In this document: piece after piece, positions 16,482 through 26,321 of the stretch
How the letters are laid out: every line of letters begins with the position of its first letter
Position numbering within the stretch: the stretch's first letter is position 1
Assembly (NCBI RefSeq): GCF_036688685.1
Contig: NZ_JAQQPS010000010.1
Location: 1-64,000 of the forward strand
DNA from: JALYUM01 sp036688685
Lineage (GTDB): Bacteria > Pseudomonadota > Gammaproteobacteria > Burkholderiales > Burkholderiaceae_D
Direction of reading: 5' to 3'
Length of the DNA: 64,000 nucleotides
The notes under the pieces: generated by a model
What the model was told of the DNA's origin: nothing
The model's database searches: none
What the model saw: only the letters and a program-made list of their open reading frames with translations
Program-made: the position numbers and the translations under genes

Positions 16482-17636
16482 TCAAGTCGCGCGTGACGCA
16501 GCTTGTCGATGCCGGCTTCCGGTGCCGGTCTGGCGCGTTTTGCGCGGTTTGTCCGGTTGCACCGCATTACGCAAGCGCTGCTGCAGCATCGCCAGCACCG
16601 CTGCTTCCTCCGGGGTCAAGGCGTGCAAATCGGCCACCATGGCGTGTTCGGAACTGGCGCGCAGGGCATCGAGTACATTGCCTTCCAAATAGGCCTCCAG
16701 CACGGCCGGATGGACATAACACTTGCGGCAGATTGACGGCGTGTTGCCCAGCCTGGCCGCCACCGATTCGATGGCCCGCACGATATTCTTCTTCGCTTGC
16801 GTCTCGGAATCGAACTTCTCGAATTCCTGCAAGGCCAGCGCAGCCAGCACGGTGCCCGACCAGGTACGGAAATCCTTGGCCGTGTACTCCTCGCCGGTGA
16901 TGCTGCGCAGGTAGTCGTTGACGTCGGACGAGTCGACGCTGTGCCGTTCGCCCTCCTTGTCGAGGTACTGAAACAGTTCCTGGCCGGGCAGCTCGCGCGT
17001 GCGCGCGATGATCTTCGCGAGCCGCTTGTCATGCAGTTCGATGTCGTGGAATACCCCGCTCTTGCCGCGGAAACGGAAAGCGATGGCGCTGCCGTCGACC
17101 TTGACGTGGCGGTTATGCAGGGTGGTCAGCCCGAACGATTTATTCGTCCGAGCATATTCCTCGTTTCCGATTCGCATCATCGTCGCCTCCAGCAGATAGA
17201 CGATGGTCGCCAGGACTTTTTCACGCGGCAGGCCTGGCAGTTTCAGGGCGCGGTCGACTTCCTTGCGGATGGCGGGCAGGGCGTTGCCGAAATTGAGCAT
17301 GCGCTCGTACTTGACCTCGTCGCGCACGGTGCGCCACTTCGCATGGTAACGGTACTGTTTGCGGCCGCGCGCGTCGCGGCCGGTCGCTTGCAGGTGGCCA
17401 TTCGCTTGCGGGCAAATCCAGACATCGGTCCAGGCCGGCGGAATGACCAGCGACTTGATGCGCGCCAGCGTCGCGCCATCCGTGACAGCGGCGCCGGCGG
17501 CATCGAAGAATTGCTTGCCTTCGCGGCGCATGCCCGGCCTGGTGTCGTTTACATAGCGCAGCCCGGCGGCCCTGGCGGCGGCCGGCGGATCGGCGTTGGG
17601 GATGGCGTTAGTGGCTTCAAATGAATCGTTCTGCAT
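16482..17636 (-). CDS. DNA topoisomerase IB (poxvirus-like)
   Basis: A 384-residue type IB topoisomerase expected to relax supercoils by nicking one strand through a 3'-phosphotyrosine. The N-terminal domain has G-L-R-Y-V-N and I-P-P-A-W-T-D-V-W-I, typical of the bacterial/poxvirus branch. The catalytic domain carries R-I-G-N-E-E-Y near residue 160, G-K-S-G in the K-R-K block, and the nucleophile tyrosine in C-R-K-C-Y-V-H-P near 330. The C-terminal 40 residues are basic. Start 17636 follows AAGGAGAG. It is a single gene with a 76-base gap to the antiporter on the same strand. Confidence 0.9.
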   Translation of the reverse strand: MQNDSFEATNAIPNADPPAAARAAGLRYVNDTRPGMRREGKQFFDAAGAAVTDGATLARIKSLVIPPAWTDVWICPQANGHLQATGRDARGRKQYRYHAKWRTVRDEVKYERMLNFGNALPAIRKEVDRALKLPGLPREKVLATIVYLLEATMMRIGNEEYARTNKSFGLTTLHNRHVKVDGSAIAFRFRGKSGVFHDIELHDKRLAKIIARTRELPGQELFQYLDKEGERHSVDSSDVNDYLRSITGEEYTAKDFRTWSGTVLAALALQEFEKFDSETQAKKNIVRAIESVAARLGNTPSICRKCYVHPAVLEAYLEGNVLDALRASSEHAMVADLHALTPEEAAVLAMLQQRLRNAVQPDKPRKTRQTGTGSRHRQAASRAT

Positions 17637-17712
17637 TGTCTCTCCTTCAGTTGCAGGAGATCCTACGCGGCTGGCGCGCCGCTACTGTTCGGGGCTTAAC
17701 CTTCGGGCAAAC

Positions 17713-19350
17713 TCAGCGATACCGGGCTTCGATCAGGTCCACTTCCCGAATCAGCTTGCGCCCGGTTTCGTCCGAGATTTTCCTTTCCCTGATCAGCGCC
17801 GTGAGGGCATCGCGCTCGGCCTGCAGTGCCATCAGGCGCAATGTTTGTTCGGTGTCATCGGCCACGCGGGTCTTGTCGCGGTCGCCGCTGTTGGCGGCGC
17901 TGCCGTCGAGGCGGTGGTGGTAGTTTGCCAGCATGTGGGACAGGGCATTCTGGTGGATGGCGGCGTATTCATGGCCGTGGTCGCGCCGCTCTTCGATGCT
18001 GTCGAGCCGGGCGATGGCGGCCAGAGTCGCTGCCCGGCGGCCCAGGTCTTCCTCCGCATCGAGCGGGCTGGCGTCGGGCAGCTCGAGCCCGCGCAGCAGG
18101 CGCGGCAACGCCACGCTGGCCAGTACCAACGACACCACGATGACTGCCGTCGCCATGAAAATGGCCAGGTGGCGGCCCGGGAAGGGCGCGCCGCTGGCCA
18201 CCACGAATGGGAGCGTCAGGATACCGGCCATGGTGATCCCGCCGCGCACGCCGGCCAGCGAGGTGGCCAATACCAGCCGGACGCGCGGCTTCGGGGTCTC
18301 GGCTTGCCCCAGCGCGCGCGATTTGAACAGCGAAATCCGCAGCGACACCCAGACCCAGACGAAGCGCAGCAGGATCAGCCCAAGGCTGATGGCCAGCGCG
18401 TTCGTGACCAGCCAGAACGGGTGGATGGCCGCGGCCGAACCGGGTTCGCCGATCGCGCCCTCGACAATGTCGGGCAACTGTTCGCCGAGCAGCACGAACA
18501 TCACGCCATTCAAGGTGAACTGGACGGTGTCCCAGACGGCGGTGCGCTGCACGCGGGTGGTGGCCAGCGCGCGGCCATTGAGTTCGACATAGCTCATGGT
18601 GACGCCGGCGGCCACCGCCGCCAGGATGCCGGACGCTCCGATGGTTTCGGCCATCAGGTAGGCGCCGAACGGCGTGAGCAGGTTGATCAGGATGGGCGAA
18701 CTGGACTCTTCACCAAAGCGCCGCACCAGGAAGCGCTGGATCCCGGCGATGGCCGCCGTCACCGCAGCGCCGCTGGCAATGCCGGCCAGCGCCACCCAGA
18801 TGAAGGTCAGCGAGGCGGTGGCCAGCGAGAACTGGCCGGTCACCGCGGCGGCCACCGCGAACCGGAAGCACACCAGGCCGGTGGCGTCGTTGAGCAGCGA
18901 TTCGCCCTCCAGGATGTGCAGCAGCCGGCGCGGCATGGGCACGCGCTTGGTGATCGACGACAGCGCCACCGGGTCAGTGGGCGCGACGATCGCGGCCAGC
19001 GCAAACGCCACAGGCAGGGGTAGCATCGGCAGCAGCCAGTGGATCATGAAGCCGGCGCCCACCACCGTGAACAGCACCAGACCGAATGCCAGTTCGAGGA
19101 TCACGGCTTTGTCGCGAAACAGGCCCTGTTTTGGAATGCGCCAGCCATCGAGGAACAGCAGCGGCGGCAGGAACAGCAGGAAAAAGATATCGGGCTCGAG
19201 CGTGACGCCGTGCTGGAACACGCCTTCGATGACGGCGCCGAGCGCGATTTGCGCCAGCGGCAGCGGTAGCGCGAATGGCAGCATGCGCACCAGGTAACCA
19301 CTGGCGACAACTGCCAGCAACATGGCGAGGACTAACTCAAGCGACGCCAT
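17713..19350 (-). CDS. CPA1-family Na+/H+ antiporter
   Basis: A 545-residue inner-membrane cation/proton antiporter. About twelve hydrophobic helices cover residues 1-400. The ion-binding region shows A-P-T-D-P-V-A-L near residue 122 and G-E-S-L-L-N-D-A-T-G near 150, both hallmarks of the CPA1 type. A cytoplasmic, charged C-terminal domain of about 140 residues follows. Expected to exchange Na+ (or K+) for H+ in pH and salt homeostasis. Start 19350 has GGGAG upstream. No regulator is adjacent; the hybrid kinase upstream ends 58 bases before its start. Confidence 0.9.
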   Translation of the reverse strand: MASLELVLAMLLAVVASGYLVRMLPFALPLPLAQIALGAVIEGVFQHGVTLEPDIFFLLFLPPLLFLDGWRIPKQGLFRDKAVILELAFGLVLFTVVGAGFMIHWLLPMLPLPVAFALAAIVAPTDPVALSSITKRVPMPRRLLHILEGESLLNDATGLVCFRFAVAAAVTGQFSLATASLTFIWVALAGIASGAAVTAAIAGIQRFLVRRFGEESSSPILINLLTPFGAYLMAETIGASGILAAVAAGVTMSYVELNGRALATTRVQRTAVWDTVQFTLNGVMFVLLGEQLPDIVEGAIGEPGSAAAIHPFWLVTNALAISLGLILLRFVWVWVSLRISLFKSRALGQAETPKPRVRLVLATSLAGVRGGITMAGILTLPFVVASGAPFPGRHLAIFMATAVIVVSLVLASVALPRLLRGLELPDASPLDAEEDLGRRAATLAAIARLDSIEERRDHGHEYAAIHQNALSHMLANYHHRLDGSAANSGDRDKTRVADDTEQTLRLMALQAERDALTALIRERKISDETGRKLIREVDLIEARYR

Positions 19351-19408
19351 GCGGGTCTCCCTGACAAAACGCCATCATAACAATCCGTCAGGAAAACGCC
19401 CGCCCGGC

Positions 19409-21661
19409 TCAGCTCGACGTCGCCGGGCGCGCCTTCGCCTCGGCCAATACCGCCGACAGCTGGGTGGTGCTGACCGGCTTGACCAGGTAATGGTCGAACC
19501 CGGCCGCGCTGGCGATGTCGCGGTCCTGCTGACGGCCGTAGCCGGTCATCGCCACCAGCGTGGCGCTGGCCGTTTCCGGCAGCAGGCGCAGGCGCCGCGC
19601 CAGTTCGTTGCCGTCGAAGTCGGGCAGGCCGATGTCGAGCAGGCAGGCATCGGGCTTGAACACTGCCGCCAGTGCCAGCGCGTCGCCCGCACAGTAGGCG
19701 ATTTCGACGTTGTGCCCGGCTGCCTTGAGGAACAGCTGCAGCGTGTGCACCGCATCGACATTGTCGTCGACCACCAGGATGCGCAGCGGCGTCGCGCTGT
19801 GGCTGAACCTGCGCGCGGCCTGCTCGCTGGCGCCGGGCGGCGGCGCGCCGTTCAGGGTTTGGCTATGGCGCGGCAGGCGCACCGAGAAGGTACTGCCGTG
19901 GCCGAGGCCATCGCTGTGCGCATTGACCGACCCGCCGTGCAGCTCGACCAGGCTCTTGGCCAGCGCCAGACCGAGCCCCAGGCCACCCTGTGAGCGGTCG
20001 GGCGTGCGTTCGGCCTGCGTGAACAGGTCGAACACACGCTTGACCAGTTGCGCATCCATACCGATGCCGTCGTCGCTGATGGTCAGCAGATAGGCCGCGC
20101 CGTCGGCCACCAGGCGCAGGTTGATGCGCCCGCCCTCGGGCGTGTACTTGGTGGCATTGCCGAGCAGGTTGGCGACCACCTGCACCAGGCGCTTGTGGTC
20201 GCCCGACACCGGCGCCGGCTCGGGCGGCACGTCGATGACCACGCGGTGCCGGCGTGCAGTGATGAGCGGGCGGATTTGCTCGGCGGCGTCGTCGACAACC
20301 GAGCGCAGGTCCAGCACTTGCGAGGAGAGCGATACCAGGCCGCGCGTGACGCGCGACACGTCGAGCAGGTCGTCGACCAGGCTGGTCATGTGGTCCACCT
20401 GGCGCGCGATGATGGCGCAGGTCTGGCTGATCTGGGCGTTATCGGAGTGGAGCAATTTGAGCAGGTGCGCGCCGGTGCTGATCGGCGCGAGCGGGTTGCG
20501 CAGCTCGTGCGCCAGCATGGCGAGAAATTCGTCCTTGCGCTGGTCGGCTGCGCGCAGTTCGCGTTCGGCCAGGCTGCGCGCGCTTTCCTTTTTTTGCAGC
20601 GTGGCCGCCATCTCGTCGAGCGCGCGCGCCAGGCTGCCGATTTCCTCGCTGCCGTAGCCAATCCCCGAGCGCGCTTCGAGCTTGCCGGCTGCGATGTTCT
20701 CGGCCGTGCTGGTGAGCTTGCGCACGCGCTGCACGATCAGCACATCGCCCACCAGCCAGGCCGCCAGCAGCGCCAGCAGGGTGGTCGCAACCAGACCCAG
20801 TAACGACGTCATCTGGTCGTGGCGCGCCGCGGCCAGGATGTCGGCCAGCGGAATGCCGATGGTGATGGCGTAGTCGGACAGCGACGGCGTGCCGACCCGC
20901 GCGAACGCGTGCAAGCGCTCGATGCCGTCGTCGCCCACGATACGGCGGGCGCCGCCGTCCATGCGTTTCATGGCCTCCCCGAGGGGGCCGGTCAGGCGCG
21001 TGCCGAACCAGCGCTCCGGATCGGGACGGCGCGCAATGATGTTGCCGCGCGCGTCGGCCGTGGCCAGCACCGAGCCGGCCGGCAGCGTGATGTCGTTGAT
21101 GAAGGTGTCCAGGCCCGCCAGGTCCATCGCCGCGAACACCACCGCCGTGACCTGGCCGGCGCGGTCGATTACCGGGTAGGTCAGATTGATGGTGTGGCGC
21201 TTGATGACGCGGCCAAAAATATAGTCGCCGGCGATGAAGCGGCGTTCCAGCACCGCGCGCTTGAAATGCGCGCGGTCGCCCACGTTGACCGGGTGCAGCA
21301 TCGGCACGGCGCTGCACGTGACATCGCCATTGAGCTGGGCCAGGCCAAAATTGACGAAGCCTTCATTGCGGTCGAGGACGTCGGCCAGCAGCTGGCTGCA
21401 TTTTTCGGGCGTGGACAACAAGTCCGGGACGGTCGACAGGTCGACCAGGATCTGGCGCGCGCCGTCGATCGACTGCGCTTCGTTGGCGGCGGCCAGGCCG
21501 GTGAGGCGACGCAGGTTTTGCTCCGATTCGTGGACCGCTTGTTCGCGCTCGCGGATCCCGGACAGCAATGTCATGACGGCGATCGGCGTGATCGCCAGCG
21601 CGACCAGCAGCATCAGGCGGCTGCGCAGGCCATTCAAGCGTCCGGTCAAGGTAAACTTCAT
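19409..21661 (-). CDS. Membrane hybrid histidine kinase / response regulator
   Basis: A 750-residue hybrid sensor kinase. A first membrane helix (about 15-35), a periplasmic Cache/CHASE-like sensor domain (about 36-280) and a second helix (about 285-312) are followed by a HAMP linker. HisKA has the phospho-acceptor in L-A-H-E-L-R-N-P-L near 385. HATPase shows N-A-T-K-Y, D-D-G-I-G-M and G-G-L-G-L-G-L-A. A C-terminal receiver starts I-L-V-V-D-D-N with phospho-Asp in L-L-D-I-G-L-P-D. Start 21661 overlaps the stop of a small upstream frame as ATGA. No output-domain regulator is adjacent, so its target is unknown. Confidence 0.88.
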   Translation of the reverse strand: MKFTLTGRLNGLRSRLMLLVALAITPIAVMTLLSGIREREQAVHESEQNLRRLTGLAAANEAQSIDGARQILVDLSTVPDLLSTPEKCSQLLADVLDRNEGFVNFGLAQLNGDVTCSAVPMLHPVNVGDRAHFKRAVLERRFIAGDYIFGRVIKRHTINLTYPVIDRAGQVTAVVFAAMDLAGLDTFINDITLPAGSVLATADARGNIIARRPDPERWFGTRLTGPLGEAMKRMDGGARRIVGDDGIERLHAFARVGTPSLSDYAITIGIPLADILAAARHDQMTSLLGLVATTLLALLAAWLVGDVLIVQRVRKLTSTAENIAAGKLEARSGIGYGSEEIGSLARALDEMAATLQKKESARSLAERELRAADQRKDEFLAMLAHELRNPLAPISTGAHLLKLLHSDNAQISQTCAIIARQVDHMTSLVDDLLDVSRVTRGLVSLSSQVLDLRSVVDDAAEQIRPLITARRHRVVIDVPPEPAPVSGDHKRLVQVVANLLGNATKYTPEGGRINLRLVADGAAYLLTISDDGIGMDAQLVKRVFDLFTQAERTPDRSQGGLGLGLALAKSLVELHGGSVNAHSDGLGHGSTFSVRLPRHSQTLNGAPPPGASEQAARRFSHSATPLRILVVDDNVDAVHTLQLFLKAAGHNVEIAYCAGDALALAAVFKPDACLLDIGLPDFDGNELARRLRLLPETASATLVAMTGYGRQQDRDIASAAGFDHYLVKPVSTTQLSAVLAEAKARPATSS

Positions 21662-21855
21662 TGCAGCCCCCGCGCAGGCGTATCGCCGAACGCCAGAATT
21701 TTCCCGATGCCATCCACCAACGTGGCAGCATTGTCTGAAATGTAACCGAGGCGGATGAATCCCGCAACGCCCGCCGCACGCCGCGCTTGCATCCGGCCGT
21801 GCCGGGCGGCGTGGGGGGGCAGACCAGCGAAGGCGATGCGCTTGGAAATCTTCAT
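21658..21855 (-). CDS. Possible 65-residue leader protein before the hybrid kinase
   Basis: An open frame from ATG 21855 whose TGA overlaps the kinase ATG (ATGA), as in many real coupled pairs in this window. The product starts M-K-I-S-K-R-I-A-F, is rich in Ala, Gly and Arg, and has no recognised domain or signal peptide. No clear ribosome binding site precedes it. It may be a short coupled leader, a remnant of a longer gene, or chance. Confidence 0.25.
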   Translation of the reverse strand: MKISKRIAFAGLPPHAARHGRMQARRAAGVAGFIRLGYISDNAATLVDGIGKILAFGDTPARGLQ

Positions 21856-22000
21856 CGGGGTAGGGGAAGGCAGGCTCAAAGTTTCCCGATTGTACTAAAT
21901 TACAGGGGGCAGCGGTACGGCCGCGGGGCCCATCTGTATAAATGCTTCACGTTTCAAGTTTCGGTCGTTGTAAGATGGCAGCGGACAAACAGGAGACGCG

Positions 22001-24301
22001 ATGAAAATCGTCTGCGTGGGAGGCGGCCCGGCCGGCCTGTATGCCGCGCTGCTGCTGCAACAAGGTGGGCATGACGTGACGGTCGTCGAGCGCAACGCTG
22101 CCGATGCCGCCAATGGCTGGGGCGTGGTGTTCTCCGACCAGACGCTGGGGCGTCTCGCGCTGGCCGACGGCCCCAGCGCGCGCGCGATCGAGGCGGCTTT
22201 CAAGCACTGGGACGCGATTGATATTCACTTCAAGGGGCAGCGCGTGCGCTCCGGTGGCCATGGTTTCAGCGGCATCGGGCGCCAGCGCCTGCTGCATATC
22301 CTGCAGCAGCGCGCCATCGAGGTGGGGGTGCAGCTGCGCTTCGGCGTCGACGCGAGCGAGGCCCCCGACCAGCCGGCCGACCTGGTAATTGCCGCCGATG
22401 GCATCCACAGCCGCATCCGGTCGCGCTACGCCGCAACCTTCATGCCGACTACCGAGGAGCGCGATTGCCGTTTCGTGTGGCTCGGCACCACGCGCCCGTT
22501 CGCCGCATTTACCTTTTTGTTCGAGGAGACGCCATACGGCTGGTTCCAGGCCCACGCCTATCAATATGACGGCGCCATGTCGACCTTCATTGTCGAGGTG
22601 GCGCAGGCGGTCTGGCTGGCCGCAGGCCTGGACCGCATGGACGCGCTGGAAACCCTGGCGTTTTGCGAGCGGCTCTTTGCGCGTCATCTGGACGGCCACA
22701 GGTTGCTGCACCAGGCCGGCGCGCCCTTGTGGACGGGCTTTCCCCGCGTCGCGTGCCGCAACTGGGTGCACTGGGACACCGACGGCGCCAAGGCCGTCCC
22801 GGTGGTGCTGATCGGCGACGCGGCGCACAGCGCGCATTTTTCGATCGGCTCGGGCACCAAGCTGGCGCTGGAAGACGCCATCGACCTGGCGCATGCGCTG
22901 GGCGGCGAGGCGGGCCGCCAGCCGCTCAGCGCGGCGCTGGACGCATGGCAGGGCGAGCGGGCGGTCGAGGTGGCGCGCCTGCAAAGCGCGGCCAGAAATT
23001 CGATGGAGTGGTTCGAGAACGTGCAGCGCTACAGCGCAATGGAAGCCGAGCAGTTTGCCTATTCCCTGCTCACGCGCAGCCAGCGCCTGTCGCACGAAAA
23101 CCTGCGCCTGCGCGACCCGGCGTATGTCGCGGCCTACGAACGCTGGTTGGCCGCACGCGCGTTTGCCGACGCCGGCCTGGCGCTGCCCGGCGCGCCGGTG
23201 GCACCGATGTTCCTGCCACTGCGCGTGCGTGGGGCGCTGCTGAAAAACCGCATCGTGGTCTCGCCCATGGCCCAATACAGCGCCGTGGACGGCGTCGTTG
23301 GCGACTACCACCTGGTCCACCTGGGCGCGCGCGCGATGGGCGGCGCGGCGCTGGTGATGGCCGAGATGACGTGCGTGTCGGCCGACGCCCGCATCACACC
23401 CGGCTGCCCGGGGCTGTACAGCACCGAACAGACGGCGGCGTGGCGCCGCGTGGTCGACTTCGTGCACGGGTCGACCGATGCGCTGATCGGCGTGCAGCTC
23501 GGCCACGCCGGGGCCAAGGGATCGACCCGGCGCGGCTGGGAAGGCATCGACCAGCCGCTGGCCGACGGGAACTGGGCGCTGGTGTCTGCGTCAAACCAGC
23601 AATACCTGGCCGGCACTTCGCAGATCGCGCGCGCGGCCAGCCACGCCGACCTTGCGCGCATCCTGGCCGATTTCGTCGCCGCCACCCGGGCCGCGCACGC
23701 CGCCGGCTTCGACTGGCTGGAACTGCATTGCGCGCATGGCTACCTGCTGTCGAGTTTTATTTCGCCGCTGACCAACCAGCGCGACGATGACTACGGCGGC
23801 AGCCTAGCGGCGCGCTGCCGCTATCCGCTGGCCGTGTTCGCGGCGGTGCGCGCAGCCTGGCCGGCCGATAAACCGATCAGTGTGCGCCTGTCCGCGCATG
23901 ACTGGGTCGAGGGCGGCATCACGCCCGATGACGCGGTGCAGGTCGCGCGCCTGTTCCGGGACGCAGGTGCGGACATGATTGATTGTTCGTCCGGCCAGGT
24001 CAGTAAACGCGAGCAACCGGTGTACGGGCGCATGTACCAGGCGCCGTTTGCCGACCGTATCCGCAATGAAGCGGGCATTGCCACCATTGCGGTGGGCGCG
24101 ATCGAAGATGGCGACCAGGCCAGCAGCATCATCGCCGCCGGGCGCGCCGACCTGTGCGCGGTCGCGCGCCCACACCTGGCCAATCCGGCATGGACGCTGA
24201 TGGAAGCGGCAAAATTGGGCTATCACGCGCAGCCCTGGCCGGTGCAGTACTTGCCGGCCAAACTGCAGCTCGAACGCAAGTTCGCGCGCGAGCGCACCTG
24301 A
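22001..24301 (+). CDS. Bifunctional salicylyl-CoA 5-hydroxylase-type monooxygenase / ene-reductase
   Basis: A 766-residue two-domain flavoenzyme. Residues 1-375 are an FAD aromatic hydroxylase with G-G-G-P-A-G-L-Y at the N-terminus and G-D-A-A-H-S-A-H near 275. Residues 395-766 are an Old Yellow Enzyme domain with S-P-M-A-Q-Y, Q-L-G-H-A-G, H-C-A-H-G-Y-L and D-D-Y-G-G-S. The same fusion is known as 2-aminobenzoyl-CoA monooxygenase/reductase and as the salicylyl-CoA 5-hydroxylase type, which act on CoA-activated aromatics. Start 22001 follows AGGAG. It begins a tight run with enoyl-CoA hydratase, acyl-CoA dehydrogenase and RidA-like genes, supporting aerobic aryl-CoA degradation. Salicylate versus anthranilate as substrate is not resolved. 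Confidence 0.88.
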   Translation: MKIVCVGGGPAGLYAALLLQQGGHDVTVVERNAADAANGWGVVFSDQTLGRLALADGPSARAIEAAFKHWDAIDIHFKGQRVRSGGHGFSGIGRQRLLHILQQRAIEVGVQLRFGVDASEAPDQPADLVIAADGIHSRIRSRYAATFMPTTEERDCRFVWLGTTRPFAAFTFLFEETPYGWFQAHAYQYDGAMSTFIVEVAQAVWLAAGLDRMDALETLAFCERLFARHLDGHRLLHQAGAPLWTGFPRVACRNWVHWDTDGAKAVPVVLIGDAAHSAHFSIGSGTKLALEDAIDLAHALGGEAGRQPLSAALDAWQGERAVEVARLQSAARNSMEWFENVQRYSAMEAEQFAYSLLTRSQRLSHENLRLRDPAYVAAYERWLAARAFADAGLALPGAPVAPMFLPLRVRGALLKNRIVVSPMAQYSAVDGVVGDYHLVHLGARAMGGAALVMAEMTCVSADARITPGCPGLYSTEQTAAWRRVVDFVHGSTDALIGVQLGHAGAKGSTRRGWEGIDQPLADGNWALVSASNQQYLAGTSQIARAASHADLARILADFVAATRAAHAAGFDWLELHCAHGYLLSSFISPLTNQRDDDYGGSLAARCRYPLAVFAAVRAAWPADKPISVRLSAHDWVEGGITPDDAVQVARLFRDAGADMIDCSSGQVSKREQPVYGRMYQAPFADRIRNEAGIATIAVGAIEDGDQASSIIAAGRADLCAVARPHLANPAWTLMEAAKLGYHAQPWPVQYLPAKLQLERKFARERT

Positions 24302-24315
24302 CTGGAGGAGAACCG

Positions 24316-25131
24316 ATGGAGCACTTGATGGCACACTACCGCGCGCAGCATGTCGGCTTCCATGTCGACGGCTTTGTGGCGACGCTGACGTTGATGCGGC
24401 CGGAGCGTAAAAATCCGCTGACCTTCGATTCCTACGCCGAGCTGCGCGACCTGTTTCGCGCGCTTGCCCTGGCCCAGGATGTGAAGGTGGTGGTCATCAC
24501 CGGCGCCGGCGCCAATTTTTGTTCCGGCGGCGACGTCGTCGACATCATTGGCCCGCTCACCGAGCGCGACATGCCGGGCCTGCTGGCCTTTACGCGCATG
24601 ACGGGCGACGTCGTGAAAGCCATGCGCGCCTGCCCGCAGCCGATCATCGCGGCGATTGACGGCGTGTGCGCCGGCGCCGGCGCGATGCTGGCGCTGGCGT
24701 CCGACATCCGCTACGCCACCGCGCGCAGCAAGACCGCCTTCCTGTTCACGCGCGTGGGTCTGGCCGGTTGCGACATGGGCGCATGCGCGCTGCTGCCGCG
24801 CGTGATTGGCCAGGGCCGCGCGGCCGAGCTGCTGTACACCGGCCGCAGCATGCACGGCGTGGAAGCCGAGCGCTGGGGGTTTGTGAATCGCCTGTGCGAA
24901 CCCGAGACGGTGCTGGACGACGCGCTGCTGCTGGCCGCGACACTGGCGGCCGGCCCCACGTTCGCGCATGGCATGACCAAAAAAATGCTGCAGCAGGAAT
25001 GGAATATGGGTGTCGATGAAGCCATCGACGCCGAAGCGCAGGCGCAGGCCATCTGCATGACGACCAACGATTTCCAGCGCGCCTACCGCGCCTTCATGGC
25101 GCGCGAACAGCCGCATTTCGAAGGAAACTAG
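24316..25131 (+). CDS. Enoyl-CoA hydratase/isomerase family protein
   Basis: A 271-residue crotonase-fold protein. The oxyanion-hole segments are G-A-G-A-N-F-C-S-G-G-D near residue 68 and A-I-D-G-V-C-A-G-A-G near 115. The loop that carries the hydratase glutamate in classical members reads G-L-A-G-C-D-M-G-A here, so the chemistry may differ from simple hydration. Start 24316 follows GGAGGAG and lies 14 bases after the monooxygenase stop; its TAG is followed immediately by the next ATG. Expected to hydrate or open the ring-reduced CoA product. Confidence 0.85.
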   Translation: MEHLMAHYRAQHVGFHVDGFVATLTLMRPERKNPLTFDSYAELRDLFRALALAQDVKVVVITGAGANFCSGGDVVDIIGPLTERDMPGLLAFTRMTGDVVKAMRACPQPIIAAIDGVCAGAGAMLALASDIRYATARSKTAFLFTRVGLAGCDMGACALLPRVIGQGRAAELLYTGRSMHGVEAERWGFVNRLCEPETVLDDALLLAATLAAGPTFAHGMTKKMLQQEWNMGVDEAIDAEAQAQAICMTTNDFQRAYRAFMAREQPHFEGN

Positions 25132-26304
25132 ATGGCCGACCATCTCGACTGGCCGTTTTTCGATGGCCGCCACGGCGAACTGGTGCGCGCGCTCGATACC
25201 TGGGCGCGCGCGAACCTGCACGACGAGCATGGCCCGGACGTCGATCTCGCCTGCCGCGCACTGGTCGCGCAACTGGGCGCCGCGGGCTGGCTGCGCTACG
25301 CCGTCGGCGGCAGCGCGTATGGCGGCGCGTTCGACGTCATCGACACGCGCGCCATTTGCCTGGTGCGCGAAACGCTGGCGCGCCATGCGGGGCTGGCCGA
25401 TTTCGCGTTTGCCATGCAGGGCCTCGGCAGCGGCGCCATCGCGCTATTCGGCACTGCGGCGCAGCGGGAGCGATATCTGCCGGCGGTGGCGCAGGGCAGT
25501 GCGATCGCGGCCTTCGCCCTGTCCGAGCCAGGCGCTGGTTCCGACGTGGCGGCGCTGCAGTGCGCCGCCACCTTGGCGGGCGAAACCTACGTACTTGATG
25601 GCGAAAAAACCTGGATTTCGAACGGCGGCATCGCCGACTTCTATGTGGTTTTCGCGCGCACCGGCGAGGCCCCCGGCAGCCGCGGTATCTCCGCATTCAT
25701 CGTCGACGCCGACACGCCCGGCCTAGTCATCGCCGAGCGCATTCTGCTGATGGCGCCGCACCCGATGGCGCGCCTGGTTTTTGACCGTTGCCGCATCCCG
25801 GCCAGCGCGCGCATCGGCGCAGCGGGTGAAGGCTTTAAAATAGCGATGGCGACGCTGGATGTGTTTCGTACCTCGGTCGCCGCGGCTGCGCTCGGCTTTG
25901 CACGGCGGGCGCTGGAATGCGCCGTGCAGCATGCCTTGCAACGGACGCTGTTCGGGCAGCAGCTCGCCGACTTCCAGCTGACCCAGGCAGCATTGGCGCA
26001 GATGGCGACCGGGATCGATGCGGCGGCGCTGTTGACGTACCGCGCCGCGTGGCAGCGCGACACGTCTGGGCCGCGCACCACGCGCGAAGCGGCGATGGCC
26101 AAGCTGCACGCGACCGAAACCGCCCAGCAGGTGATCGACGCGGCGCTGCAGTTGTTCGGCGCGCAGGGCGTGGTCAGCGGGGCGCCGCTGGAAAAACTTT
26201 ACCGCGAGATCCGGGCGCTGCGCATTTACGAGGGCGCCAGCGAAGTGCAGCAACTGATCATCGCGCGCGCGCTGCTGGCCGCGGCGCGCGCGGACAACCC
26301 TTAA
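25132..26304 (+). CDS. Acyl-CoA dehydrogenase
   Basis: A 390-residue FAD acyl-CoA dehydrogenase. Conserved segments include A-L-S-E-P-G-A-G-S-D near residue 125, W-I-S-N-G-G near 160, and the C-terminal R-I-Y-E-G-A-S-E-V, whose Glu matches the usual catalytic base. Expected to introduce a double bond in an alicyclic or acyl-CoA intermediate of the cluster. The ATG directly follows the hydratase TAG, and the RidA-like gene follows after 17 bases, so the four genes read as one operon. Confidence 0.9.
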   Translation: MADHLDWPFFDGRHGELVRALDTWARANLHDEHGPDVDLACRALVAQLGAAGWLRYAVGGSAYGGAFDVIDTRAICLVRETLARHAGLADFAFAMQGLGSGAIALFGTAAQRERYLPAVAQGSAIAAFALSEPGAGSDVAALQCAATLAGETYVLDGEKTWISNGGIADFYVVFARTGEAPGSRGISAFIVDADTPGLVIAERILLMAPHPMARLVFDRCRIPASARIGAAGEGFKIAMATLDVFRTSVAAAALGFARRALECAVQHALQRTLFGQQLADFQLTQAALAQMATGIDAAALLTYRAAWQRDTSGPRTTREAAMAKLHATETAQQVIDAALQLFGAQGVVSGAPLEKLYREIRALRIYEGASEVQQLIIARALLAAARADNP

Positions 26305-26321
26305 ACTTACCTGGAAACTTC

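Noticed and set aside
16289..16567. 92-codon minus-strand frame upstream of the PEP-CTERM gene
   Set aside because: Overlaps the topoisomerase end, lacks a ribosome binding site and has no recognisable product.
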